This document shows positions 24,261-38,667 of a stretch of DNA of 64,000 nt, piece by piece (positions within the stretch are counted from its first letter, which is position 1; every line of letters begins with the position of its first letter). A program made the translations under genes and the position numbers. This stretch comes from Istiophorus platypterus (lineage: Eukaryota > Chordata > Actinopteri > Istiophoriformes > Istiophoridae). Below the pieces are notes generated by a model. It was not told where the DNA came from, made no database searches, and saw only the letters and a list, made by a program, of their open reading frames with translations. The stretch covers positions 10,978,896 to 11,042,895 of the forward strand of contig CM029119.1 in the NCBI GenBank assembly GCA_016859345.1. The letters run 5' to 3'.

Positions 24261-26635
24261 GCGATCGCGACTCAAACGCGAGTCGTCGGACGCATTTGGG
24301 GTCTGTTGTTTTCAGTCGTATCAAGACATCTATACCACAGATCGATCGGTTTATTGATGATTTATTAAAATTTATAAGCGGCTGAGTGAAGTTTCTCTGA
24401 TGGCTTAGGAGAAACTGAAAAACACAGGACTACTAATGACGTACTTAAATTTATGACAGACAAAATGTCTTATTAGAAATCACACTAGAATGTAAGAAAA
24501 CATACATCGATGCTTTATAATTATTTATAACTAGATTTTTACTGAATAGAAACACAGCCAAGTTCTTATCAGAATATGTTGATATGCGGTTCTTTTTGAT
24601 GGGAGCTCTAAAAATTTAATAAAAATTGCTCCTACTGCAAAAAGTTAACATTAACTGTATTTTTCTCCCCCGATATTGTAAATGTCAATGGCTAGTTAGA
24701 CTATGCAAATGTTAATAAGGGGTTATAACATAAGTCTGCAATCCATGAGCAGACGCTGGTGTATAAAAGGATGAAAGACAGTGAGAAATATGTCTTTAAT
24801 GGGAGAGGTTACAACTACTGTACATTGTACTCATAAAATGTATTTATAGCTGCATACAACTACATTATAGTGGGTTTTAAATGTTCATATACGACTTAAA
24901 TGGTACATATGGGGGATATAAAGTAAATCGTTACCTTTAGGGCAGTAAAAAGTCATACATTAGTCATAAATAAATTCTTTTAATTAATCCTAGTTTAAGT
25001 CCTGCTTCACTGTCTGTGAGGCAGCTTTTGGTTCGTACCCTTATATGCCACACCTGCAAATTCAATACAGTCCAAGTTACAGGTTTACCCTTTGTAGAAG
25101 TATGTTCAAGCTCCAATGTGAAGTAGGTCTCCATTTTTTTTGTCCTGAATTAAATTACACTTGGCTGATGACCCTGGAGCCAATGACCAAATTGTTCATC
25201 AGCAATTATTTAACATTTTTCCAGCCAAAGATCACTGAAATCAGTTTTCTGGTTATTGAGTATCATTTGTACCCCATTACAGGTTAAGCATCACTGTTCA
25301 TGGATCACTCTTTCTCACCTACAACAGGTTTAGACATGAAAAGTAAAACAATAAGTTCTTTATAATTATACTACTGTATGACAGCGTATTACAAAAAACA
25401 AAACATTTTTTCACATTTAAATAAAAACGGAAAAACGGATCAAACACAGCAGGCCATACATTGGGCAGTTACAAAAGAATTTTGAGTTGGAGCCAAGTCT
25501 TTAGTGATCATCTTTTACAGAGCTGACATCTTTAATATGTGAAATCATTTCCCCGACTAAAGCAAACTGCTTTCATGGTCCCTCGCCAAAATATGCTTTC
25601 AAGACTCACATGGCTCATTCATGAAGCATTTTGTTTGTCTCCTTTTGATGCTTTTACAATTTCCTGTCTCCTGACGTAGTTATTCAGAAAAGCAACACAA
25701 TTTGTATTTGGGGTATCAGGCTTGTACACCTCAAAACTGATCCTTATCGTCAGCAGCTGATGAATTTTAACCACCCCTGTACAACTGGTGTTGTAAATGT
25801 TGTAGGAAAGGCAGTGGGGGGGTGTTTAAGTCCTTTATCCCATTACGATGCCTCCTTCTCAAAATGTAAGATGATAAGCTCTGTAATATCTACCAATGGA
25901 CCCTGTTTTTTTTTTTTTTTTTTTTTGCTTTTAACAAAGACGAAAAATTCCTAAAAATAACTTTGGTTTATTTGGAAGTGACAGAACTTTCTAAGTGGGA
26001 TGGAAACTTGGATAAGGAATTGAAGAACTGGTATTAGATCTGAAGTTGTTAGTGTTTAAACTAAGGTGCGATACTGAGTAAGCCAGAAAGCATAAATAAT
26101 CATACTTTTCTTGTGACCTGAATCAGACAGATGCTGATTAAATGGTCAATTTTTGTAAGTTGTAAAAAAAGAGAAAAAAAAAAGATGTTACCTGCTGAGC
26201 TTGAACAAATTTTATATCATTAACTGTTACTGCAGTTTAACAAACTGAAATAACAATAAATCCTGCCATAGTACCAACTATACAAAACAGAATTCTTGGC
26301 TTTTTTTCAAAGTACCAAATGATTTTGTGCTTCTGCAATTGCTGTAGTTTGCATTGGTTTGGCTCTTTGTTCAAAACTGAATAAGTTACGACTCAGACTA
26401 TTTAAATAAATTTGTCAAAAACTAAATCTAAAAATATACTTCCCCTTTTTTCTCTCCTCAAAAACTAGATCTAAGACTCCTACCCAGATTCCTCAATCGT
26501 ACAGTACTTCTACTTTCCATCGTCACCTTGCCCTTTTTTCTGAAGGCAGCTGTTGTCATTAACGGGGAGTACATAAATGTTAAGTGAGATGTTCAGTCAC
26601 ATAAGGAAGTGCGTCCCATTCTCTGATGTCGGGGA
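24261..26635 (-). other. acly 3' UTR and intergenic sequence upstream of klhl11
   Basis: This AT-rich region follows the acly stop codon at 26636. A minus-strand AATAAA at 25967-25972 could end the acly message after about 0.67 kb. A T run of about 18 bases lies at 25908-25926. No coding exon was recognised, and the remaining 1.7 kb toward klhl11 shows nothing I can name. Confidence 0.55.
25967..25972 (-). terminator. Candidate acly poly(A) signal
   Basis: AATAAA on the minus strand (TTTATT on plus), about 670 nt after the acly stop codon. Other signals farther left cannot be excluded. Confidence 0.4.
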
Positions 26636-29600
26636 TTACATGGACATATGTTCAGGAAGCACATAGGAGATGTCGTCCCAGGGGTGGCGGTACAGACCCT
26701 GTTTCAGCCTCTTCTGGTCCAGGTAGTGGCCTAGTGTAGGAAAGACACAAGTTTGACGTCTCGTTTTAACACTCTGACAGTTGGTGTCATGGCTTAATCT
26801 GAATGGGACTCACCAATAAAGCCCATACTCCGGCCAAGGACAAAGATCCCATTTAGTGCACCGATCTCCACAAACTCGTCAGCCTCATCTCTGGAACCAG
26901 TTCAACATTCATGTGAGAAACAATACTGGGCAGTGTGCCGTCAGTGCAGAAAGCAACAATACAGACAACGCACTTCTGGCATCTGATTTCTAAAATTTAT
27001 TTATGAATAATCCAGCTCTAAACACTTTAGTGTAGTCATAACCTGCTATATGTTTATAAATTAATTTGTCATATCGTAAATCCTCCTCTGGACATCCATA
27101 GTTTTAGACTGGTGGATAAATAGACTTAACTTGCTTAAAAATAAAATGTTAGAGTAAAAGTTATAAAAAAAAGTAACTATTCAATGTTTTCAAAGTAAGT
27201 TTTCCATGCTCATTAAAAATAATCGATCAGATTAGTAGCCAATACATTTAAGTTTTATGAAATTCTTTATTGGGGATAAAATGCATCGCTTGAAAAGCAC
27301 TTGCAGAACGAAACTAGCAAAAACCAATCTTACTGGATTTACATGCCTCACCAGTCTCTCCATGGACTAACAGATTGAAGCTGTGGGACTTACCGCGTGA
27401 AACCACCACATGTCCTGAGCAGGTCCACAAAGGCAACGCCGATTAAACCGTCTACATTGAGGATCAGGTTGGGTTTCTGAAAAGAGTTAAGAAATCAAAT
27501 CTAAATTTCTGGAGAATAGCCATAAGCTAGCCAACCAGCAGTTCTGCGCACTGTCCAAAGATGTCATATTCAAATGTTGAGGGTTTTTGTCAGTAAAATG
27601 CCCCGATGGTCAGTTATGAAGAATATGTGGGTGGCAACTAGAAAAAAACAAAACAAAAAAAACGCTGTCACATGCTTTGCTTCCCTCTTGTTAATTAAAG
27701 TGATAACTACCTTTGAGGTGGTGATTTTCTCTACGTCGAGGGCGTAGTCGAGCAGGTGGGTGGAAGGGAAATGCTGCTTAACAAAGTCCTTCAGAATCTG
27801 CACACGCATGTCTGGGTTGTTGATCTGAAAACAAAGACATACTTTTTTTTTCCCCCCAATAAACTTAGAAAAAGCTCTCAACTGTAAGATATTAATTTCT
27901 TTTTATTTTAAAGACGAATTATTCAGAGAGATTATTGTACCAACTTTTTGCTTTAATCTAAAAAGGCCACATCGTTTATAGCTCATGATAATGTAGCTTT
28001 GAGTAATGTGAGAAGAGGAGCGCTGCATACCGATTTGACCCTGTGGCCGATGCCCATGATCAGCTTCCCATCCTTCTTCATCTTGTTGACAAACTCCATG
28101 GGCAGCATGCCGCTGTCAAATGCCTTGCTGAACTGCTTCGCAGCTGCATCCAGAGCACCTCCAAAACGGTCCCCCTGGAATTTGTGAATAAATCATGTTT
28201 CAGTACAGAAACATGTTGGTCGGTTTTAAACATTATTAAAAACAAACGTGACCCTAGAGGCTTGTATATGACATGAAATAGGGGTATCAATCAAAAAAAT
28301 GCCTTGTACTGGTCTCAATCCAGTAGGTAGCAAAAAAGTTCTCAAATACACTGCATACTGCTTCCAATGTGTTCACACTCTTTAAGTAACACTTTTTACC
28401 AGATGTAAGGTACTAAACAGATTCTTCTGACAATTTTTTTGGATTGTTTTCATAACTTCTGTTATCTTTGATGTTGGCATTGTGTTATTAAGTACGCGTA
28501 ACATTTTGTGTGTGTTATCAAGACTGACAATGGTGAGCAGGCCAGAGGTGAGGCTTGAGATAAGGTCTTTGCCAGCACGAGCACAGACAATGGTGTTGTG
28601 TGCACCGGAGACGGCGGGCCCGTGATCTGCAGTCACCATCAGGCACATTTCAATGAACTGGCAAGCGTAGCGTGGCAACCTACACAGAAGGAGAGCAATT
28701 TTTTCAAATCCACTAAAAATGTGTTTGTTAAAAAAAAAAAGGAAAAAAGAAAAAAGAAAGCATCTTCTCTCAGGTACTGATTGACATCAATGTCTCTAGC
28801 TATCACACCAACCTGCGCTGGAACCAGAGCAAGCCCAGGACTCCTCCCAAACCCATCTCCTCCTTGAAGACCTCAGTGATCGGCATGCCAGCGTAGATGA
28901 GCTCCTGGCCTCGCTCGTCACAGATGCTCGTCATGAATGAGGCTGGCTTACGGATCAGTCCCAACTCCTGGAGGAAATCCAGTAAAACAAATATTGTAAG
29001 GTGTGTTCAAACAGACAGGTAACAAACAGTGTGTAAATGTTTGTATAGTTTGAAACAAAGTGTCTGATACAGTATCAGTATGTTTGAGGTAGTATAAACA
29101 GTGGCCTCATTACATATTTTGACCTAAAGAGCGCTACCACACATTCCTATTGCTACTGTAAAATATCCTGCTCAGTACATATCAAGCTTAAAATTCTTTA
29201 TTAAACAAATGAAGGCCTCCCTATTATAACTGTTTGTTAAATATCTATATAAAAAAATGAATATTGACATCCAATATCCCTCAGCCACCGTTTTTATTAA
29301 TCACAATGAATTCACACATTCCTTAAGATACAAACACAAGATAAACCGTCACTATACAAGATTTCAAATCTATTTAATGTAATCGTCAATGTTCTTACCC
29401 TGGCCCAAGAGTAATCCATAGGTACTGTCGGGGGAGGAACCTCCTGGGCAGGGATGATGGTACCATTGGACACCAGTTCATCATACACAGTCCTGTTACA
29501 TACACAGACGAACACAGAAATAATTAAATAAATAATTATTTTTTAAAAAAATTAGTGAAAGATTCTGAAAATGCATCAGTGATAAACTCTGTGGTCTGAT

Positions 29601-32600
29601 CATATGGTAAACCTCTCACCTGATGACATCCCCCAGCTCATCAAAGCTCTTGGGAACGTAAGCTCCAGCGTCCCTCAGAGCCTGGTTCTTGGCTACCGCC
29701 GTTTCTGAAGCCTGGTTGGCACAGGCCCCTGCATGGCCAAACTGAACCTAGGGAAAACAGCATGACAAACTGAGCTACAACAATCTGAGTCCTCACTTTA
29801 CAAAATCATAAGCAATTATTTTTCCAAACAGACCTCTGAAGCAAACATGGTGGCGCATGTTCCAATACACCAGCACACCACAGGCTTGGTTATCCGGCCC
29901 TCTCTGATGCCTTGGCAGATCTTGTACTCCTCTGTGCCTCCAATCTGGGTTGTAAAAATGAATGAGATGTGTAGAGTTGAGAAATGCAGACAGATCATTT
30001 TCATTAAAGGCATATGAATTCACATGGAACATTGCCAAAATTACATGAATGCTAATCTGAATATATGAACATTTGCTCCCACCTCCCCTAGCACCACTAT
30101 CATCTTGACCCCTAAACTGTCCTGGTACCGAAGGACGTGGTCCATGAAGGTGGAGCCTGGATATCTGGGATAAAGAGGAATAAAATATAAGGACTAACAG
30201 AAGGAAATCAGTCAGGCAACAATACATTTCTCCGGCGGCAGGATGAAATCATAAAACTAACAAGTTTCAATACTGTTCAAACAAGTTCTTTTACCTATCT
30301 CCTCCGATAGCCACACCTTCATAGACGCCGTCTGTGGTGCGGGAGATTATGTTGTTGAGCTCATTGGACATGCCCCCGGAGCGTGACACGTACGCCACAC
30401 TGCCGGGACGGTAAAGTTTGGAAGCCAGGATGTTGTCCAGCATACCACCTGTGTTGCCAATTTTAAAACAGCCAGGCTTGATGCCACCAACCTGGGTGAG
30501 AGAAAATAAAGGGTATCAAATGAACTTACGTGAGCCGCTTGAAAGGTATAATTTTCAGCTTACATGCATTTAAGACTAAAACACATCTATACACGCGCAG
30601 ACAGAGGCAATGGCCTCTACGGTCACACGCTACTGCAGTACTTGAAACAGTCTCGTTTCTAACAGCCCCTTTTGGTGTCATGGGGTTGCATACCGTTGCG
30701 GGGCCAATGATTGTGACACCTCTCTCATCAGCCATCTTGATCATCTTCCTCGTCTGTGCCTCAGGGATGCCCTCGGCTATTATGGCAATAGTGTGAATCT
30801 GGAAACACAAATTTAATAAACAAGCAGACTCTCATGTCTGAAACTCACGTTTATGCCTTGACGTGTGGGCATGTGAAGAAATTTTATGTTGTCTGTTTCT
30901 ACCTGTGGGTACTGCATGGCCTCCACTGTGCTGTCGAAGGCGGAGCGCAGTGAGGCAAAGCTGATCAAGACGTCCACCTCCGGGTGCTTCTTCATGGCAT
31001 CGGCCATGTTCTTATAGACTGGCAGCAGGATTTCTTTGTGGCCCCAATAGAACTTCTGCTTGTGATCCCCACTGGGCAGGAGATGAAAATGAATAGAGCA
31101 CATCCTTATCTTGAAGGAACATAGATCCTTTTACCTCAAATTTGCTAAGCTGGAGATCACCACTATTCCTGTTTTCTCCACTTGCAATTTATAGCTGCGA
31201 ATGCAAATTACTTTAAAAAAAGTCTTGGTAGGATGGTAAAATCTTTTCAGTGAAAAACCTTGCCCTCCGATCTTTCAAGCTTGGTTTTCTACAAGAAGTA
31301 AGAAAGTTGAGCTGAATAAAGATTTTCAAGTTTATCATTTGTCAGAATACATAGACTCAAAGATTAACACATTTTATCAAGACAAAATATGACTTTATTA
31401 AAAGACTGAAGACTTGATATGTTTAAAAGCAGGAAATAAGGAAAAAAATTCCCAACTAAATGTGAAAAGCTGTAACTCCCAAAGTAGTTTCTTGTATGTT
31501 ACGTCAGCCTGCTTTGTTTGTGAAAACAGGTTTCCTACACTTAGTACACCTGTGTAGTTATTTAAACCTTGGGAGAGTGGTCATTGGAAGTTTTCCAATA
31601 ACTATCAGCATCATGGGTCTAAATCTGAATTGTTGCAACCACACACTCACAATGTCTAATCAAACCACAGGATTTCTGCAGCAAACCATATTCAGAGCAA
31701 TCTGTTGTAACAAAGCAGAAATTTCCTTAATTGGTGAAATATCAATCTGTGTAATTCCCCTCAACTAACGCAGTTATTAGGTTGTGCAGAACCTACGTGA
31801 AGGGATAGACCATGGCTGCCACAGAGGGTTCATCCCGGGAGCATACGTAGTCGAAGTCCAGCATGCCTTGCACAGCACGTGTCTGCATGCCCCAGACAAT
31901 GGCCTTGGTGTGTTCTCTGAAGAGTGTGGTGGCTTTGGCTGAAGGAATGAGAAGGCGGAGAGAGAGGGACAGAGATTCCAGTCAAGAGCTGAAGGGAGAA
32001 ATAAATATGATCACAGGCAAGAGAAGGAGGTCTGGCTCAAGAAAACACCAGGAATGGGGATGGAAACAAGCAGAGTACAAAGAGAATTCATTCTGGGGAG
32101 AGCAATACAGGAGGTAGAGAAAATAACTCTGTGATTAAAGACTTTGTTGTAACAAAAACACATATATTTGTTTTTTATCATGTTTCCTTTTTTAATGCAT
32201 TTAGGCATAGAGTATGTTTATATGTGATTTTTCATACAATTTTCTTTTTGACATATGCAACGCAATTTGGGCACCAATATTTTGCATACATCCATTTTTG
32301 CTGAAAAATGCTGCTAATTAGCACTCAACCAAATAGAGCTGACATTTTTAAGTACAATCGAGTTACTGAAGTGTATTATTTTTTCCACCCCCTTTAAGCC
32401 ATTCTGTTAAAAAAAAAAAAAAAGGATTAATTTGGGTCGTTGCAATGTTAAAATTAGATAAAGCTTGGATAGAGGACACTTTGAGCCACTATCTGAAGTT
32501 AGATTAAAAAAAACTCTTTCCATAAGGCCTTTGCAGATGCATTATCTGAGATTAGACAACTGCCAACTTAATTTCCTTGCAGTGAAGAAGGTAAATGGAA

Positions 32601-35600
32601 CAACCAAGAGACTTCTCTGCTAACGTATTTAGTTTTTTCTGACCACCTAAATGTCAATTAGATATACGATATTTTCCTTTTTTCCAGTGTATTTAATGGA
32701 GGTCCAATAAAGATTTACTTTACTTTTACCAAGGTTTTTTACAGTTACTTTACTACTACCTACTCTTTTCTACCCTAGGTTTGCTGTTGTCTCTTACAGA
32801 TATCACCCCACATGCTCATCACGACCAGGAATACCATGCACGCTTGTCTTAATGACCTAATTCTTGAGCGTTGATGACACAGCTGTCTACTAGTAATTGA
32901 ATTAATACATTTCCACAGCCACCCAGTAGTAATTCAAGCCCCATGTGTGAAGTGTGAAAAAGCATCCCTGAGAATGTCAGTACACAACGTGCCCAAAGCA
33001 TTTTTGTTAAGTAAATCACCGTGTTTTCATACATTTGTTCTGTTCCTCTCAAGTCCCTCCTCCTCTCTGCCCAGGCTCACTGCCTTATGTTACATCTGAT
33101 CAACAATCATTTGTGCACACAGCTGTCAGTTGTCAGGTGCTGCCACTGCCCATTTAACAGGCCTGAGCAAGTAGTAATGTAGAATGAAGCTTGTCTCGAA
33201 GACAACATATACTGTTATTTGAACCTACCTATTTCTACCAACCACTATAGTGCATAGTTTTGTCTTAAGGTACTCCTACAAGTTAATTCTAATAATGTTA
33301 AAAAATGCTGCCATGGTTAAATTTTACAGTGCTTGCGGGGTTAACCACAGAAATTCAAGATGTTTCAACAATGTCAGTCTGAGAGGGAATGCCTGCTCAA
33401 TCAATTTAAGTTCCTTGATATAAAACGGCACCCTGGCAGGAGAGTAAGCCACCATAAGAATGCGAAAGAGAGGGGCACACTGCTGAGAAATATCAGAACA
33501 GACAAAAATGGGAAGGCAGAGGGAAGTGGACAGAGGACGGAGAGGGCAGGAAGACAGGTTTTTCACACCCTTCCATACCTCCGCTGCAGCCTGAAGAGGC
33601 TTGCGCTTCTGTGACCCCACGGGACGGAAACACAAAATATGACAAAATGAGCACAAAACAAAAAAGAGAGAAGAGAATGAATTCATCTTTACTTTATGTT
33701 ATCCATTCAACAGACTTCAGTGTATTGGGGCAACTGTGCATTATCTCTGAAAAACACTCCATAAAAAGCCTAGCCTAGCAGAGGAAAGAGCATGCAGAGC
33801 GCAGCTGCTACAGAGCATGCCTTGACTGTGCTGCTGTAAAAAGCAATCTAAGAAGTATAGTCAAGCCACAATAGAAAAAAAATCATTACCAGTTAGCCTG
33901 TTATGAACTTCTGTATTCTAACACTACACTCAAAAATATCTCCACACAACACATTCTAGAGATGACAAATCTTTTCAAAAGATCCTTTTATTAATGAGCC
34001 TCATCTTTAAAAACCAATGTGGATTTGTGGATTATCTACAAACATTTCCACTATTTTTTGCTGAAGATTGTATTGTACCCTGAAAACTACTTAGGTACTG
34101 AGGTGATGCAAACATGTTGATGTCAGACACGCTTCTTTCTACCAAAGTAATGAGGGGGCAGGGCAGAAAGGAAAAACAAGCAAACCAATGTGGAACGTGT
34201 GGGCAGCCAGGCGCAGTGTGGGGATGGCACACCTACCACTTACCTTTCCAATCGCCTGTGACCACATTCTTCAGAGGCCACAGTATAGAATGAAGACAGT
34301 CTTAGAGAAACAAGCATGAAACAGATGAGGGTGAGTGGACAGTTTGTGGAGCAAAACAAGAAGAGGAGTAGGAAGAAATAGCAAGAATATTAAAATGCAG
34401 AACAGCATTGATGTGCTTTTTTGGGAGGAGATAAAGGACGCCAGGGTAAGAGAAATGAAAAAGCAGAAGTGTATGAGTATGTGTGCAGTCTTGCTGATAA
34501 GAAGCAGTGGAGTGTCAAGGTGTGAGATACCTGCTGGAAGACCTGCTCTAGACTTTTTTGCCGGGGTGGCATCATTAGACGTCCTAGCTTCAGAGAATGA
34601 AGCTGTCCTTGTGGTAGCAGGAGTCTGGTGTAGAAAAGAGAGAGAGAACATTTTCTAGTGAGAAATTGTAACAGTGAACAAACAACTTCTCTCTCACAGT
34701 GATAGATATTGTAATGTTTTCTATTTTAGTTAATACTGCCTAGAGAGGCATGCATTTTTGAAGAAAATGGTACTTAAAAATTTTCTATATGAATTATAAG
34801 GTACTGCAGTGATAATTTGGTTGACCTCTGTCTCTAGCATGTTTGGTTTCTGGGGTGTATTTAAATTGGGAAAAAGCCTAAACACCTATGGGGATTTCAA
34901 ATTGTGAATATGGCTTTTGATTTTCAAAGAAACACAGAATGACCGCTCGCTGACAGGGAGCGCCAGAACTAACAAATAAAGAGGCTAAAGAGCACACACA
35001 GACTACCTGAACAGAGTATCATATAATGCTAAACAATAGAGCTACTCAAACAAGTACTAAAGTCCAGGTTTCAAAATGTAAGACTGAACTGCATCACAAG
35101 TAGGTGAATGCATTTAATATGCAAAACCTTGTTAGTACATGAACAGAGCCTCCATATATTTGATCCATATATAGTTCTGACATTCTTTAAGACTTACACA
35201 CAGTACAATTAGTGAACTTGATTTACATAGAGTGAATGATAATTCACTCTCGATCGTTTATTTTAACTCTGTAGACATCATATGAAATAACCATGCATGT
35301 CTTAAGCAACACAACATCTGTATGTGTTCAAAAGAGCAACAGATGACCTGCAGTCCTCTCTAACTATTCTTCCTGAAGAAAAAAATACCGTTGCATTGTT
35401 ACTGGCATTGAGGAGGAAGTTGGCAGTGTGTGCGTCCATGGGGGGCTGATTGGGGATTGGCCGGTGGCCCAGAGCCATTCCAACAATGGCCGTCATATGG
35501 GTTTCTGTACCAAACACATGGATAGGAATGCCTGTGGTCTTCCCTGCAGAGGAAAAACGCAGTTAAACTTGACTCAATAAAGGCTTCTGCTGATACAGTA

Positions 35601-38600
35601 TTTCCAAAGTATCAAATTACATGCTAAAACATCTCTTTCACTTGTTCCATGAGCGGGCTCTTCTCTATGACCCTCGGCTTCATCTCACTCACCTACTTCC
35701 CCCATCACTCTCAGGCCCTCCTGGTAGTTGGGTCCTCCACGTCGAACAAAGATAGTGACCTCATGCTCCTTAAGAGGACCTTGGTAGTCTTTGATGGCCC
35801 TTACGATGCCCTGAGGGGAGATACAGCCTGGTCAGATATGTAGATCACACACACCATAGTTTCTTAAAAAATATCTGCAATGATGTGCCAGTCAATAGAA
35901 GCAGCTTAGAGATACAGGGAATTTCAGCAGGATTTTAAGAAACATCATTTAATTTGTCCATCTCCAAAAAGCAAAACTTCAATTTCATGTACCTCGAAGG
36001 ACTAAGGGGCATTTTGTCGCACTGAGTGTTCAGACAAACTTCTATTACATGGCGCTAACTTCTCCGCAAGTAATTGTCTGTTATCACTATTTCTGTATGG
36101 ACACTGCTTCACACAGATTCCTTAATGTTATTGGTTGGTATTTATTAATATAGTTATTATTACATTAAACTTTTATGTACGGTGCGTCTTTCATCAGTTA
36201 TCATTCTACTTATTAACCAAAGGAACTTACACATTCATAATAAGGTTAGCTACTGTGGGCAGCTGAGTTTGTATAATCTTTAACCCGGACTCTAAAATTT
36301 GACACTCAGTCCTGACCTGAAGGTACGAAGGTAGGACCTGTCGTATTATCTACATATGCCATTGTCTAAAAAATGTAATCTAAGATAAATTGGACACTAC
36401 ACACAAAAAGACTAATGTTATTTGATATGAAATTTCATAATTAGCTTCTCAACAAGGAATGAAGCTATAGCAACTCTGCTATAGGAGGTGAAACTACTTT
36501 CTTCAATAACTTTTTCTTTGGAAAGAACAAAACATTGTATTGGAGCTGGTTACTCTCTGAGGGAAAAATTATGATGATTACAAATTTAATTGACTTGCAC
36601 ACACTATGTACCAATGCGATAACATTCAGACCTGGCATAATTTACTTTGCAGTGTTTTTAGATGAATATATCAATGTGTTTCACCTTGAATGTGGCTGCT
36701 ACATTGGTAAAGTTGGCAATACTTCCTCCAATGATCAGCACTTTCCCTGTAGGACGCAGAGAGGGGAGGTGACATGTTAAGAATATGTCCATGAGTGAAA
36801 TCTGACACCCCAGTAACATAGTTAAGTGACATGGAGTCTATTGTTGGCAACATACACACAGTCTACTTGCAACACACTAGAGGAAAACACGCAGGTCACA
36901 TTGCAGAAGAATGATCAAACACTTATTTACCTACTTAAAGCAAATTTACATAGCGATGAGAAATGTCCAAGTTATCTGAAGCAGTCAAGATGACCGAGTT
37001 TAGCAAATTCCTCCTCCCAGCAGTTCAGCTTTGGCCTACTTTTTTGGACCTTGGGAAACATGCCATCATGAAGGGCTGACTTAACTTACCTTCAGGATGT
37101 TTTTCACGTGTCATGAGCGAGAGGATGGTTTTGGCGTAGTCATAGGTCTGCTGTTCACTGGGTGCACCAGAGTATTCGCCATAATTTGCCAGCTCATCTA
37201 CGCCACCCAGGTCACAGATGGTGTCGCTGAGGAACAGAGAAGATGGACAGTCAAGTTCTGTGTCCCAATTTTAGTTTGATGACTCTGAAAATTTGCTGAC
37301 TATGCAACAGAAATATCTAACCATTTCCTGTCAAAGGCAAAACTTGCTTTGTATCAGTGGCTGCCATGTGCTCATAATGTAACATGCTCAAAAATTTCAA
37401 GCAATGGAGCAACGCAAGTGGTACAGACTAATAAATTCACAGTAAAGCTTTCATTAAGTAAGTCTCCCATAAACTCTGCACATCAATGGACAACCTGTAG
37501 ACAACCGAAGCCCCTCCTCCAGCCACCATGGTCCAGATCCTGCCACAAGGGTTCAGCAGGGTCAACTTCAGACTGGCACCACTCTTTGAATCCAGTTCGG
37601 CTATGTAGTTCTCCTACAATTGCAAAATCATATGTGGCTATAAATTCTGGTAGATGAGTGCACAAGGCCAAGAATACAGGTATAAACCTCGTTTTAAACT
37701 ACTTGTGCATTTAAGCCTCAATTAAAATCGATCAGTGTCAGTAAATTTAAGCTAGGATGCTATTTTCAAGCTGGGATGTGAATAAAGTTGATATATTCTT
37801 CCCCAGGGCGTCAAAAAATTCCTTTTAAAATTCCTTATAAAAATTATTATTATTAGTAGTATTTATAATAATAATAATAATAATAATAATAATTTATCAT
37901 AAGGTATGCAGTCATTAAAACAAATCAACCAGTGAAATCAAAAACATTTTTCTCCTAGGCATTAATCTTGGAAATCTTATATGAACAAACAGTGATAGAG
38001 CGAGAAACAAATTAGAGCATTGCAACCTAATAAATATTAATATCCACGAACATCGAAAGACTTATTTATTGTGCTTCAGATCTCACCTCTGGATAGGCCT
38101 CTCTGCCAAAAGGTGGTGGAAACTCCACATCACCCCATTTAGGCTTGCAGATGTATTCTGCTGTGGCGTCAATCTTGGCGGCCATGTCAATGATGTGCAC
38201 ACCATCTTGAGTAACAACTGGTTACCAGGAGAAAAAGTATTCATTAATTTGATTTTTTCATGGTGTCTACTAAAATGTGTTCCAGAGCCTCGTGGTTATC
38301 AGGGTCAAGCTACTGATTAATGCTGAAAAATTATTAACTTCTTCCCTAAATTAAATAATTCATCCACGTAAGTACTTAAATCCCGATGTTAAAAAAAATA
38401 ATGGGTATGCACAAATGGTGCTGTTGCAGTAATAAAACTGAAGAACAACATCAGAAAATTTTTTTTGGGCACCATAAAGAAACAGCTAAAATATTGCCTT
38501 GTGAAGAAATGGGACATTTAAAAGGTAAGAAAAACTTACCAAGGGGGTTGATCTCAAGGAAGGTGAAGTAGAGGTCCTCATAAAAGTTAAATAGGCCCAC

Positions 38601-38631
38601 AATAAAACTGGCCAACACTCTTTTAGGAGAA

Positions 38632-38667
<36 letters not shown>

